A stretch of DNA of 64,000 nucleotides from Metapseudomonas boanensis (GTDB lineage Bacteria > Pseudomonadota > Gammaproteobacteria > Pseudomonadales > Pseudomonadaceae). A model generated the notes under the pieces. It was not told where the DNA came from. It ran no database searches and saw only the letters and a program-made list of their open reading frames with translations. This document shows, piece after piece, positions 41,772-54,767 of this stretch. The stretch is taken from the NCBI RefSeq assembly GCF_018704125.1, contig NZ_JAGTIS010000009.1, positions 62,001 through 126,000 of the forward strand, written 5' to 3'. Position 1 is the stretch's first letter. Every line of letters starts with the position of its first letter. The position numbers and the translations under genes were made by a program.

Positions 41772-42524
41772 ATGGCTCGCCTGCCGTTGATCGGCGTAAC
41801 CGCTTGTACCAGGCAGTTAGGATCTCAGTCCTACCACACTGCGGGTGACAAATACGTTCGTGCGGTGGCGGTCGGAGCCGGGGGGCTTCCCCTGGTGATT
41901 CCGGCCCTCGCGGAACTCATTGATCAGCCAACTCTCCTGGCCAGCCTGGATGGACTGCTTTTCACCGGCTCTCCTTCCAATATAGAACCTCATCATTATC
42001 AAGGCTCGGCCAGTGAGCCGGGCACGCCGCATGACCCGGGGCGCGATGGCACCACTTTGCCTCTTATTAGCGCAGCAGTAGCGGCAGGTATTCCGGTGCT
42101 GGGGATCTGTCGCGGCTTCCAGGAGATGAATGTGGCATTCGGCGGCACCCTGCATCAGAAGGTGCATGAAGTAGAAGGACTCATGGATCACCGCGAGCCG
42201 GACGATCAGCCGCTCGAGGTCCAGTACGCCCCCCGTCATCCGCTGCATGTGCAGCCGGGGGGCATTCTCGACGGCATCGGCTTGCCGTCCGAGATCCAGG
42301 TCAACTCCATTCATGGCCAGGGCGTTGAACGTCTGGCGCCGGGCCTGCGTGTAGAGGCTCTGGCGCCAGATGGGTTGGTCGAGGCCTTTTCGGTCGAAGG
42401 CGCCAGCAGCTTTGCCCTCGGAGTGCAGTGGCACCCCGAATGGCAAGTTCGATCCAACCCAAACTATCTCGCCATCTTCCAGGCCTTTGGTGAGGCTTGC
42501 AGGAAGAGGGCGGGGAAACGCTGA
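41772..42524 (+). CDS. spuA: Gamma-glutamyl-GABA hydrolase (class I glutamine amidotransferase-like)
   Basis: 250-residue peptidase C26/GATase1-fold hydrolase that frees GABA (or related products) from gamma-glutamyl conjugates, PuuD-like. The nucleophile is C113 in LGICRGFQEMNVAFGG; the His/Glu partners lie in GVQWHPEWQV near residue 222. It begins the rightward spuABC group. It lies 145 bp upstream of spuB. The product belongs to the late step of putrescine catabolism. Confidence 0.93.
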   Translation: MARLPLIGVTACTRQLGSQSYHTAGDKYVRAVAVGAGGLPLVIPALAELIDQPTLLASLDGLLFTGSPSNIEPHHYQGSASEPGTPHDPGRDGTTLPLISAAVAAGIPVLGICRGFQEMNVAFGGTLHQKVHEVEGLMDHREPDDQPLEVQYAPRHPLHVQPGGILDGIGLPSEIQVNSIHGQGVERLAPGLRVEALAPDGLVEAFSVEGASSFALGVQWHPEWQVRSNPNYLAIFQAFGEACRKRAGKR

Positions 42525-42669
42525 ACGGGGAGATCGCCTGCAGTTAGCCGATGAGTTTGCCGGGTCATGGAGTTCGGACTGTACTGTCCGTGGCTGGAAG
42601 CCCCTGTGTGGACGATCGGTAGCAAACCTGCAGATGCCTTCTTGTGAAGCTCTCAATCCTGAGGTCTTT

Positions 42670-44028
42670 ATGACTACCAAGCTCGACCAGCTCACAAGCT
42701 GGCTGAAAGAACGCAAAATCACCGAAGTTGAATGCATGATCAGTGATCTTACTGGTATTGCACGAGGTAAGATCTCGCCGACGAACAAGTTTCTGGACGA
42801 GAAGGGCATGCGCCTCCCGGAGAGCGTGCTGCTGCAGACCGTAACCGGCGACTACGTCGAAGACGACATTTATTACGAGCTGCTCGACCCGGCCGACATC
42901 GATATGTTCTGCCGTCCTGACGAGCATGCCGTCTATCTGGTGCCTTGGGCTATTGAACCCACCGCGATGGTGATTCACGACACCTTCGACAAGCAGGGCA
43001 ACCCGATCGAGCTGTCCCCGCGCAACCTGCTCAAGCGCGTGCTCAAGCTCTATGCCGACAAGGGCTGGAAGCCCATCGTTGCGCCGGAGATGGAGTTCTA
43101 CCTGACCAAGCGCTGCGATGACCCGGACTTCCCCCTGCAGGCGCCGTTAGGCCGCTCGGGCCGCCCGGAGACTGGTCGCCAGTCCTTCTCGATCGATGCG
43201 GCGAACGAATTCGACCCGCTGTTCGAGGACATGTACGACTGGTGCGAAATGCAGGACCTGGATCTGGACACCCTGATCCACGAGGAAGGTCCGGCGCAGA
43301 TGGAGATCAACTTCCGTCACGGTGATGCCCTGGAACTGGCCGACCAGATCCTGGTGTTCAAGCGCACCATGCGTGAGGCCGCGCTCAAGCACAACGTGGC
43401 AGCCACCTTCATGGCCAAGCCGATCACCGACGAGCCGGGCAGTGCCATGCACCTGCACCAGAGCGTGATCGACATCAAGACCGGGAAAAACATCTTCTCA
43501 AATGAAGATGGCTCCATGAGCGAGTTGTTCCTGCACCACATCGGTGGCCTACAGAAGTACATCCCCGAGGTGTTACCCCTGTTCGCGCCCAACGTGAACT
43601 CGTTCCGCCGTTTCCTGCCGGATACCTCGGCGCCGGTGAACGTGGAGTGGGGCGAAGAGAACCGTACCGTGGGCCTGCGCGTACCGGATGCCGGGCCGCA
43701 GAACCGGCGTGTGGAAAACCGCCTGGCCGGCGCCGATGCCAACCCTTACCTGGCCATCGCCGCCAGCCTGCTGTGTGGCTACATCGGCATGGTGTCGGGC
43801 GCCAACCCGAGCGCGCCGGTGAAGGGCCGTGGCTACGAGCGCCGCAATCTGCGCCTGCCGCTGACCATCGAGGCGGCGCTGGAGCGGATGGAAAGCTGCC
43901 GGGATATTGAAGAATACCTGGGCAGCAAGTTCGTGAAGGCCTATGTCGCGGTCAAGCGCGCCGAACATGAAAACTTCAAACGGGTGATCAGCTCCTGGGA
44001 ACGTGAGTTCCTGCTGCTCTCCGTCTGA
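42670..44028 (+). CDS. spuB: Glutamine-synthetase-like gamma-glutamylpolyamine synthetase
   Basis: 452-residue ligase of the glutamine synthetase fold. The metal-site motifs are VAPEMEFYLTKRCDD, GPAQMEINFRHGD, MAKPITDEPGSAMHLHQS and NRTVGLRVPDAGPQNRRVEN. P. aeruginosa SpuB prefers diamines and related amines. The start at 42670 (MTTKLDQLTSWLKER) follows GAGGTC; the long frame open upstream to 42370 runs through spuA and is not used. It sits between spuA and spuC with spuI divergent, giving two such ligases in one locus. Confidence 0.93.
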   Translation: MTTKLDQLTSWLKERKITEVECMISDLTGIARGKISPTNKFLDEKGMRLPESVLLQTVTGDYVEDDIYYELLDPADIDMFCRPDEHAVYLVPWAIEPTAMVIHDTFDKQGNPIELSPRNLLKRVLKLYADKGWKPIVAPEMEFYLTKRCDDPDFPLQAPLGRSGRPETGRQSFSIDAANEFDPLFEDMYDWCEMQDLDLDTLIHEEGPAQMEINFRHGDALELADQILVFKRTMREAALKHNVAATFMAKPITDEPGSAMHLHQSVIDIKTGKNIFSNEDGSMSELFLHHIGGLQKYIPEVLPLFAPNVNSFRRFLPDTSAPVNVEWGEENRTVGLRVPDAGPQNRRVENRLAGADANPYLAIAASLLCGYIGMVSGANPSAPVKGRGYERRNLRLPLTIEAALERMESCRDIEEYLGSKFVKAYVAVKRAEHENFKRVISSWEREFLLLSV

Positions 44029-44091
44029 TCCAGAACGGAGTGTCGGCCACGCCGGCCGGCACTCCAGATGTGTGTATATCGAGGTATGGAT

Positions 44092-46717
<2,626 letters not shown>

Positions 46718-46732
46718 GCACGGCTCCCGTGC

Positions 46733-46753
46733 CCGGCGGGGACTCCCCGCCGG
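46733..46753 (+). promoter_or_regulatory. Hairpin after spuD
   Basis: CCGGCGGGGA and TCCCCGCCGG flank a single base. There is no T-run. Likely a stability or attenuation element that allows more binding protein than permease to be made. Confidence 0.45.
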
Positions 46754-46782
46754 TGCCCGGACCGAGAAGCAGAGAACCGTGA

Positions 46783-47955
<1,173 letters not shown>

Positions 47956-47969
47956 CGCACGGCCGGGAC

Positions 47970-47989
47970 GCCCGCCATCCGCGGCGGGC
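47970..47989 (+). promoter_or_regulatory. Hairpin between spuE and spuF
   Basis: GCCCGCC, six bases, GGCGGGC. No T-run. It sits 15 bp after the spuE stop and may reduce read-through into spuFGH or protect the upstream mRNA. Confidence 0.45.
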
Positions 47990-48095
47990 CCACCGCGCCA
48001 CCAAGGCGTAGCCATGCAGGATGCTTGGCTCTCGCCCATGCTGTAAAAACGCGCCCGGCCGCGGTGGTCGGGTAGTAAATTCTGGGAGTGTGGTA

Positions 48096-49238
48096 ATGGC
48101 AATAGCCTCCGGTGCCTACAAGAAAGCCCTCGAGGGCAACCAGCAGCCTAAAGAGGTGCTGGTGAAAATCGACCGGGTGACCAAGAAGTTCGACGAGACG
48201 GTGGCTGTGGACAGCGTGTCCCTGGACATCAAGAAGGGTGAGATCTTCGCCCTGCTCGGCGGTTCCGGTTCGGGTAAATCAACGCTGCTGCGCATGCTCG
48301 CAGGCTTCGAGCGGCCGACCGATGGACGCATCCTCCTCGACGGCGTCGACATCACGGATATGCCGCCCTACGAGCGCCCGATCAACATGATGTTCCAGTC
48401 CTATGCGCTCTTCCCGCATATGACTGTTGCGCAGAACATCGCCTTCGGACTTAAACAGGACCGTCTGCCTGCCGCCGAGATCGACCAGCGCGTCAACGAG
48501 ATGCTCAAGCTCGTACAGATGACCCAGTTCGCCAAGCGCAAGCCGCATCAGCTTTCCGGCGGTCAGCGTCAGCGCGTGGCTCTGGCTCGCTCGCTGGCCA
48601 AGCGTCCGAAGTTGTTGCTGCTCGACGAGCCGATGGGCGCCCTGGACAAGAAACTGCGTTCGCAGATGCAGCTGGAACTGGTGGAGATCATTGAGCGCGT
48701 GGGCGTGACCTGCGTGATGGTGACCCACGACCAGGAAGAGGCCATGACCATGGCCCAGCGCATCGCCATCATGCACCTGGGTTGCATCGAACAGATCGGT
48801 AGCCCGGTGGATATCTACGAGACTCCGATCAGCCGCCTGGTCTGCGAATTCATCGGCAACGTCAATCTGTTCGACGGCGAAGTGGTGGAGGACGCCGAGG
48901 CCCATGCGTTGATCGCCTGCCCGCAACTGGAGCGACCGATCTTCGTCGGCCACGGCGTGACCACCTCGGTGCAGGACAAGCGCATCACCTACGCCCTGCG
49001 TCCGGAGAAGCTGCTGGTCACCACCGAACAGCCCGCCTGCGAGTACAACTGGTCGCGCGGCAAGGTCCACGACATCGCCTACCTGGGCGGCCACTCGGTG
49101 TTCTACGTCAAGCTGCCAAACGGCTCCATCGTCCAGTCCTTCGTCGCCAACGCCGAGCGCCGCGGCACTCGTCCGACCTGGGATGACGAAGTGTTCGTCT
49201 GGTGGGAAGACGATAGCGGAGTGGTGCTGCGGTCATGA
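48096..49238 (+). CDS. spuF: Polyamine ABC transporter ATPase
   Basis: 380-residue ATPase of the PotG type. Walker A is GGSGSGKST (residues 55-63), the ABC signature is LSGGQRQRVALARSLAKR, Walker B is LLLLDEPMGALD, and a switch His follows in MVTHDQEEAM. The C-terminal region is a TOBE-type regulatory domain (IGNVNLFDGEV, ALRPEKLLV). The start at 48096 follows GGAG by nine bases. The stop overlaps the spuG start by four bases, showing translational coupling. Confidence 0.96.
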   Translation: MAIASGAYKKALEGNQQPKEVLVKIDRVTKKFDETVAVDSVSLDIKKGEIFALLGGSGSGKSTLLRMLAGFERPTDGRILLDGVDITDMPPYERPINMMFQSYALFPHMTVAQNIAFGLKQDRLPAAEIDQRVNEMLKLVQMTQFAKRKPHQLSGGQRQRVALARSLAKRPKLLLLDEPMGALDKKLRSQMQLELVEIIERVGVTCVMVTHDQEEAMTMAQRIAIMHLGCIEQIGSPVDIYETPISRLVCEFIGNVNLFDGEVVEDAEAHALIACPQLERPIFVGHGVTTSVQDKRITYALRPEKLLVTTEQPACEYNWSRGKVHDIAYLGGHSVFYVKLPNGSIVQSFVANAERRGTRPTWDDEVFVWWEDDSGVVLRS

Positions 49239-50143
49239 GAATTCCCAAACTGAAAAATGTGCTGCCGAGCGGCCGGCACCTCGTCATCGGGGTACCGTTC
49301 TTCTGGCTGTTCCTGTTCTTCCTGCTGCCCTTCGTCATCGTGCTGAAGATCAGCTTCGCCGAAGCGGACGTGGCGATTCCCCCCTACACGGACATCTACA
49401 CCTGGGCTGACAACCAGCTGCAGGTCATCCTCAACCTGGGTAACTACCTGATACTCAACGAGGACGAACTGTATTTGGCGGCCTATCTGGGTTCGCTGAA
49501 AATCGCCTTCTTCAGCACCCTGCTCTGCCTGCTGATCGGCTACCCGATGGCCTACGCCATCGCCCGCGCCGGCAAGGAAGCGCAGACCGTGCTGCTGTTG
49601 CTGATCATGATGCCGACCTGGACGGCGATCCTGATCCGCGTCTACGCGTGGATGGGCATCCTCAGCAACAACGGGCTACTGAACAGCTTCCTGATGGGCC
49701 TGGGCTTGATCAGCGAGCCGCTGCAGATCCTCAACACCAACACCGCGGTGTACATAGGCGTCGTCTACTCGTACCTGCCGTTCATGATCCTGCCGCTCTA
49801 CGCCAACCTGGTGAAGCACGACCCAAGCTTGCTCGAAGCGGCCTCGGACCTCGGTTCGAGCACCTTCAACAGCTTCTGGAAGATCACTGTGCCGCTGTCG
49901 AAGAACGGCATCATCGCCGGCAGCATGCTGGTGTTCATCCCGGTGGTAGGCGAGTTCGTGATCCCGGAACTGCTCGGCGGCCCCGAGACCCTGATGATCG
50001 GCAAGGTGCTCTGGCAGGAGTTCTTCAACAACCGCGACTGGCCGGTGGCATCCGCGCTGGCGGTGGTGATGCTGGCGATCCTGATCGTCCCGATCATTCT
50101 CTTCAACCGTAACCAGGCGAAAGAACTGGAGGGCAAGGTATGA
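49235..50143 (+). CDS. spuG: Polyamine ABC transporter permease (first)
   Basis: 302-residue inner-membrane permease of the PotH type with about six helices. The EAA-like loop is LLEAASDLGSSTFNSFWKIT, which docks to SpuF. It pairs with SpuH to form the channel. ATG at 49235 overlaps spuF by four bases and the stop overlaps spuH by four bases, so all three are translated as a unit. The N-terminus MRIPKLKNVLPSGRHLVIG is the usual one for this group. Confidence 0.95.
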   Translation: MRIPKLKNVLPSGRHLVIGVPFFWLFLFFLLPFVIVLKISFAEADVAIPPYTDIYTWADNQLQVILNLGNYLILNEDELYLAAYLGSLKIAFFSTLLCLLIGYPMAYAIARAGKEAQTVLLLLIMMPTWTAILIRVYAWMGILSNNGLLNSFLMGLGLISEPLQILNTNTAVYIGVVYSYLPFMILPLYANLVKHDPSLLEAASDLGSSTFNSFWKITVPLSKNGIIAGSMLVFIPVVGEFVIPELLGGPETLMIGKVLWQEFFNNRDWPVASALAVVMLAILIVPIILFNRNQAKELEGKV

Positions 50144-51018
50144 AACGCTTCGGTTTCTCCACCTTGATGCTGTGGGCGGGTCTGCTGTTCATCTATCTGC
50201 CGATGCTGATCCTGGTCATCTACTCCTTCAACGGTTCCAAGCTGGTAACCGTCTGGGGCGGCTGGTCGGTGAAGTGGTACGTTGGCCTGCTGGACAACAC
50301 CCAGCTGATGAGCTCGGTCGGCCGCTCCCTGGAGATCGCCCTCTACACTGCGGTGGCCGCGGTGGCACTGGGAACCCTGGCGGCCTTCGTGCTAACCCGT
50401 ATCCCGCGCTTCAAGGGGCGTACGGTGTTTGGCGGCATGGTCACTGCGCCGCTGGTGATGCCGGAGGTGATCACCGGTCTGTCGCTGCTGCTGCTGTTCG
50501 TGGCCATGGCGCAATTGATCGGTTGGCCCCAGGAGCGTGGCATCGTCACCATCTGGATCGCCCACACCACGTTCTGCTCGGCCTACGTGGCGATCGTGGT
50601 ATCGGCGCGCTTGCGTGAGCTGGACCTTTCCATCGAAGAGGCGGCCATGGACCTGGGCGCTCGACCTTGGAAGGTGTTCCTGCTGATCACCATCCCGATG
50701 ATCGCGCCTTCGCTGGCGGCGGGCGGCATGATGTCATTCGCCCTGTCGCTGGACGACCTGGTCCTGGCCAGCTTCGTCTCCGGTCCCGGCTCCACCACCC
50801 TGCCGATGGAGGTTTTCTCCGCCGTGCGCCTGGGGGTGAAGCCGGAAATCAACGCCGTGGCCAGCCTGATCCTGCTGACCGTCTCGCTGTTCACCTTCTT
50901 CGCCTGGTTCTTCACTCGCCAAGCCGAGGAGCGTCGCAAGCGGGCCGTCCAGCAGGCGATGGATACCATGGCCGAGGAAGCCGCCGGCTCCAGTTGGAAA
51001 CCGGCTCAGGCTGCCTGA
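50140..51018 (+). CDS. spuH: Polyamine ABC transporter permease (second)
   Basis: 292-residue permease of the PotI type, about six helices, EAA loop LSIEEAAMDLGARPWKVFLL and the next segment ITIPMIAPSLAAGGMMSFAL. Completes the SpuDEFGH importer. Its start overlaps spuG by four bases. The last gene of the spu locus; a strong terminator follows 15 bp after the stop codon, and hacB converges from the right. Confidence 0.95.
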   Translation: MKRFGFSTLMLWAGLLFIYLPMLILVIYSFNGSKLVTVWGGWSVKWYVGLLDNTQLMSSVGRSLEIALYTAVAAVALGTLAAFVLTRIPRFKGRTVFGGMVTAPLVMPEVITGLSLLLLFVAMAQLIGWPQERGIVTIWIAHTTFCSAYVAIVVSARLRELDLSIEEAAMDLGARPWKVFLLITIPMIAPSLAAGGMMSFALSLDDLVLASFVSGPGSTTLPMEVFSAVRLGVKPEINAVASLILLTVSLFTFFAWFFTRQAEERRKRAVQQAMDTMAEEAAGSSWKPAQAA

Positions 51019-51032
51019 TCGCTTAAGCCGAT

Positions 51033-51066
51033 ACGACAATGGCCACCTTTGGGTGGCCATTGTCGT
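51033..51066 (+). terminator. Terminator after spuH
   Basis: ACGACAATGGCCACC, TTTG loop, GGTGGCCATTGTCGT, then TTTC. 15-bp perfect stem ending the spu group. Confidence 0.92.
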
Positions 51067-51099
51067 TTTCAGTGGGGGCTTGGCAGGCCGCCGGCCTGC

Positions 51100-51172
51100 T
51101 TGGCGAATGAATTCACCCCTACAGAACTGCGCCGCTCCCTTCCCCCTTTGGGAGAGGGGCCGGGGGTGAGGG
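51100..51172. repeat. Composite dispersed repeat, copy 2 (inverted relative to copy 1)
   Basis: GGCGAATGAATTCACCCC at 51102-51119 is a REP-like element, and the 23-bp G/A-rich core at 51150-51172 is the exact complement of the core at 28904-28926. Between them, CCCCCTTTGGGAGAGGGG forms a hairpin. Located between spuH and hacB ends, 60 bp before the hacB stop. Confidence 0.7.
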
Positions 51173-51231
51173 ATGCCTCATGCCGCGCCAGAGCTGTTGG
51201 GCTTCAGATGCATTTGCCCAACCCGCAGTTC

Positions 51232-53613
51232 TCAGTTCGCCGGCTTTAGCACCAGCGTTTCCCGGCTGTTGGCTTTCACGTCTTCCTCGCTGAAGTGCAT
51301 CGGCAGGTATTCGCCTTTGATGTACGCCTCGGCCTGGTCGGCGTAGTGGCGGTCGAAGGGCACCCCGCTCTGGCCAACCGGGTTGATGCCCAGGCCGTGG
51401 GCACCGTCGGCGAGGTCGATCAGGCGACGCGTCGAGGGGCCGTAGATCACCTGCCAGGGCGCCGGGCCGACCCGGTGCGAGAGATTGTTCGGCGTTTCGT
51501 GGCCACCTGGTGCGGCAAAGGCCCCGACATTGAACAACCTATCCAGCGGCTGCTGCTGACCCAGCGGGTGGTTGTGCGTCAGGGGGTGCGCCGATCCCCA
51601 GATCCATTTGGCGCTGTCATCGCCAAAAGTCTTCTGCAGATGGGCGAGGCTCGCCTGCCAGGCCACCTTGACGATGTCGGCGCGTTTTTCGACAGGCTCG
51701 GTGCCGCGCTTATCCCACCAGGGCGAACCGGCATCCGCGGTCAGGCGTGGCAGGGCCACGTCGAGCGCGCGGGTCTGTAGCAGGCTGTCGAAGAATGCAT
51801 CGCCCAGTTCGTCGCGCATCACGGCGTTGGTCAGCTCGTAGGCCAGTTGGTTGAACAGGGTCGCTGGCACGGAGTCCAGTTCGTGATCGCCATTCCAGCT
51901 TGCCAGCTGCTCGACCAGCTGCTGCTCGCGTTCGCCGGTAGCTGCCGTGCGCAGCTCATCGAGGATGGGGGCGAGCAGACGCGGGGCGTAGCCGGTGCCA
52001 GGGTCCAGCTGCAGCGCCTGGCTGTTGTTCAGGTCCCACTTCACATCGGCCTGGGCCAGCTTCTGGTTCAGGCGCTGGCCGCGGTCCGGCAGGTTGTAAT
52101 AGCCGGGTATCGCGACGCCGGTGGGCGATTGCGGCTGGTAGTTGGCGGAGACGATGTAGCCGCGCTCGGGGTTCTCCTCTTGCGGGTTGGCGCTGAAGGG
52201 CAGGAAGCCGGGTTTGTCCGCCGCTGCAGAACTGCCATCGAGGATGAAGTAGGGGTTTACACCATCGGGACGCTGCGCAAGCTTGGCGGCAGCCCACCAG
52301 CCGATGTCCCCGTCGGCATTGGCCCAGATCACGTTCAGCCCGGGTGCGTGGATCTTTTCGGCAGCAGTGCGGGCCTTGTCCAGGGTGTTGGCGCGGTTGA
52401 GCTGATAGAAGGCGTCGAGGATAGGGTTCTCGGTTTCGAGGAAGGCCCACCACATGGCGATCGGCGTCTTTCCGGCGGCGGCGCCGAGGGCGTCGTTGAT
52501 GATCGGACCGTGGGCAGAGCGGCGCAGGGTCAGCGTGATCGGCTCGCCATCCTTGACCCGGATGGTCTCCTCACGTTGCTCGAGGTCGACCCAGCGGCCC
52601 TGGTACCAGACTTGCTGCGGGTTGTCCGGGTTGCTCTTCTCGGCAATCAGGTCGAGGTCGTCGTTCTGGAACATCGTCAGGCTCCAGGCGAACCGCTCGT
52701 TATGCCCCAGCGATGCCGTGGGATTGAGTGCCTGGTGATGGCCGTAGAGGTTGAAACCGGGGTAGCTCAGTTGTGCTTCGTACCAGACGGCGGGCACCGC
52801 GAAGCGGATGTGCGGGTCGCCAGCCAGCAGCGGCTTGCCACTGGCGGTACGACGGCCGGAGACGGCCCAGGCGTTACTGCCTTCGAACTGTGGCAGGCCG
52901 GCTTCTACCAGGGCTTGCTGGCTGAGGCGGGCGAGGCGGCTGAGGTCGTTCCAGTCATTGGTGGCCAGCGTTTGGCCGACCACGCCCTCGGGGTGCCATT
53001 CGAGGTCGAAAGCTTTCAGGTAGTCGGCGCCCAGCTCATCGCGCACATAGGTCAGCACCGGCTCGGTGCGGAAGGCAGCGGCAAAGCTGTAGGCCATGTA
53101 ACCGGCCACGGAAAGGGTGTCTTCGACGGTGAATGGGCGTTTCTCGATGCCCAGCAGGTCGAATTCCACCGGCGCCGGGCGGCTGCCCTGGAACTGGTTG
53201 ATGCCGTCGAGATAGGCCAGCAGCGCCTTGGCTGCCGGGCTGTTCATGTCCATCTTGCGCGCGTAGTCGTCGGCATGGGCCCGAATGCCGAGGGTGCGGA
53301 ACAGACGGTCGGTGTCGACCAGCCTGGCACCCAAGGCTTCGGCCAACTCGCCCCGGGCCAGGCGGCGCAGCATCTCCATCTGGAACAACCGGTCCTGGGC
53401 ATGGACGAAGCCGAGGGCGCGGTACATGTCGGCCTCGTTGGCGGCCTGGATATGCGGGACGCCGCGCTCGTCGTAGCGCACCGTGACTGGCGCATCGAGA
53501 TGGGCGAGGGTCAGTTCGCCGCTGCGCTGCGGCTTGCTGCTTTCGCTGTACCAAGCGGCGCCAGCGGCCGTGGCGGCGATGATGACACCCAGGGTGGTCA
53601 ACGTACGTTTCAT
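51232..53613 (-). CDS. hacB: Acyl-homoserine lactone acylase HacB (penicillin acylase family)
   Basis: 793-residue precursor of the Ntn-hydrolase penicillin acylase family. The signal region is LTTLGVIIAATAAGAAW. The autocatalytic serine of the beta subunit is S246 in FEGSNAWAVSG, so residues before it form the alpha subunit and spacer. The position directly beyond spuH matches P. aeruginosa hacB, whose product degrades acyl-homoserine lactones with longer side chains; specificity here is inferred. The start at 53613 follows GGAGAACC. An AraC-type regulator is divergent 107 bp away. The acylase is likely periplasmic. Confidence 0.9.
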   Translation of the reverse strand: MKRTLTTLGVIIAATAAGAAWYSESSKPQRSGELTLAHLDAPVTVRYDERGVPHIQAANEADMYRALGFVHAQDRLFQMEMLRRLARGELAEALGARLVDTDRLFRTLGIRAHADDYARKMDMNSPAAKALLAYLDGINQFQGSRPAPVEFDLLGIEKRPFTVEDTLSVAGYMAYSFAAAFRTEPVLTYVRDELGADYLKAFDLEWHPEGVVGQTLATNDWNDLSRLARLSQQALVEAGLPQFEGSNAWAVSGRRTASGKPLLAGDPHIRFAVPAVWYEAQLSYPGFNLYGHHQALNPTASLGHNERFAWSLTMFQNDDLDLIAEKSNPDNPQQVWYQGRWVDLEQREETIRVKDGEPITLTLRRSAHGPIINDALGAAAGKTPIAMWWAFLETENPILDAFYQLNRANTLDKARTAAEKIHAPGLNVIWANADGDIGWWAAAKLAQRPDGVNPYFILDGSSAAADKPGFLPFSANPQEENPERGYIVSANYQPQSPTGVAIPGYYNLPDRGQRLNQKLAQADVKWDLNNSQALQLDPGTGYAPRLLAPILDELRTAATGEREQQLVEQLASWNGDHELDSVPATLFNQLAYELTNAVMRDELGDAFFDSLLQTRALDVALPRLTADAGSPWWDKRGTEPVEKRADIVKVAWQASLAHLQKTFGDDSAKWIWGSAHPLTHNHPLGQQQPLDRLFNVGAFAAPGGHETPNNLSHRVGPAPWQVIYGPSTRRLIDLADGAHGLGINPVGQSGVPFDRHYADQAEAYIKGEYLPMHFSEEDVKANSRETLVLKPAN

Positions 53614-53720
53614 GAACGGTTCTCCTTGTTCTGGTGTCAGCATTGTCCTTGGCTGGCAGTGCCAGGGCATTGACCGGCGACTCGCGGGCTGGAAGTCTTT
53701 GGTCAATCCAAGGAGTGCCC

Positions 53721-54767
53721 ATGTCCCACGACGACGCTGATGCCTGGCCCATTTCGCCTTTGACCCATTCCGCCACCCTCAGGCGCCTGCTCTACGAGGC
53801 GCTGACCGAGCTCGGCCTGGACCCGACTCGCGTCTACCAGGGCATCAACCAGCATCGGCGCCTGCGGCCTCCGCCAACGGACGGGCGTCTGTGCCATGAC
53901 GAGGCGCCGTTGTTCTGGATGGCCGCTGATGCGCTGACCGGCGATCCCGACATCGGCCTGCACCTTGGCGAAGTGATGAAGCCGCGCCTGCTGGATGTGG
54001 TCGGTTATCTGTTGCTGGCCAGTCGGGATCTGGAGCAAGCGCTGGAAAGCTTCCTGCGTTTCCAGCACATTCTTTCCGGCGGCTTCGTCGCCCACCTTCA
54101 GGTGGACGGCCGGCACGCACGCCTGGTGCTCGACCTCAACTACTTCGGCTTCCCTTCGCTGCGCCAGCAAATGGAGTGCCTGGCCCTGCTGTTCACCAAG
54201 CTGCTCAAGTTCATCACGGACGATGAGTTCTGCCTCGACGGCGTGGAGTTTCGCCACCCCAGACCGCGGCGCGTCGGCGAACATTTCCGCCTGTTCGGTG
54301 TGTCGCCGAGTTTTGCCGGCGAGCACGATGCCCTGGTATTTCCTGCTGCGCTGCTCAAACGGCCATCGCGCACCGCCAATCCAACCATGCACCGCCTGCT
54401 CTGGCAGCATGCCGAAGCACAGTTGGCTGCGCTGGCGGAGAACGACCTGCTCAATCGTCTGAGTTATCTGTTGGGAGTGCGTCTGGGGCGGGCAGATTGT
54501 TCGATGGCGGCGTGCGCAACCGAGTTGGGGCTATCCGCGGGTGCCCTGCAGCGGGCCCTGGCCGACCAGGGTAGCAACCTGCGGCGGGTGCGCGAATCAG
54601 TGCAGCAGGCGCGGGCTCAGGCCCTGCTACGGGAAGGCCAAGCAATCCGCGAAGTAGCTCGCGCCTGTGGTTTCACCGAGCTGTCGCCTTTCTACCGGGC
54701 GTTCCGCCGCTGGTACGGCATGCCACCGGAAGCCTATCGGGAGCGGCTCTTGGTCAAGGTTCCGTAG
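53721..54767 (+). CDS. AraC-family transcriptional regulator
   Basis: 348 residues. The N-terminal part contains the Arabinose_bd domain pattern (HATLRRLLYEALTELGLDP-like opening, LDVVGYLLLASRDLEQALESF), and the C-terminal 90 residues form the AraC HTH pair: CATELGLSAGALQRALADQG and IREVARACGFTELSPFYRAF. It is divergent from hacB, so hacB is a natural target; that is inference. AAGGAGTGCCC precedes the ATG. Its 3' end overlaps the end of the next gene by 14 bases in convergent orientation. Confidence 0.9.
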   Translation: MSHDDADAWPISPLTHSATLRRLLYEALTELGLDPTRVYQGINQHRRLRPPPTDGRLCHDEAPLFWMAADALTGDPDIGLHLGEVMKPRLLDVVGYLLLASRDLEQALESFLRFQHILSGGFVAHLQVDGRHARLVLDLNYFGFPSLRQQMECLALLFTKLLKFITDDEFCLDGVEFRHPRPRRVGEHFRLFGVSPSFAGEHDALVFPAALLKRPSRTANPTMHRLLWQHAEAQLAALAENDLLNRLSYLLGVRLGRADCSMAACATELGLSAGALQRALADQGSNLRRVRESVQQARAQALLREGQAIREVARACGFTELSPFYRAFRRWYGMPPEAYRERLLVKVP

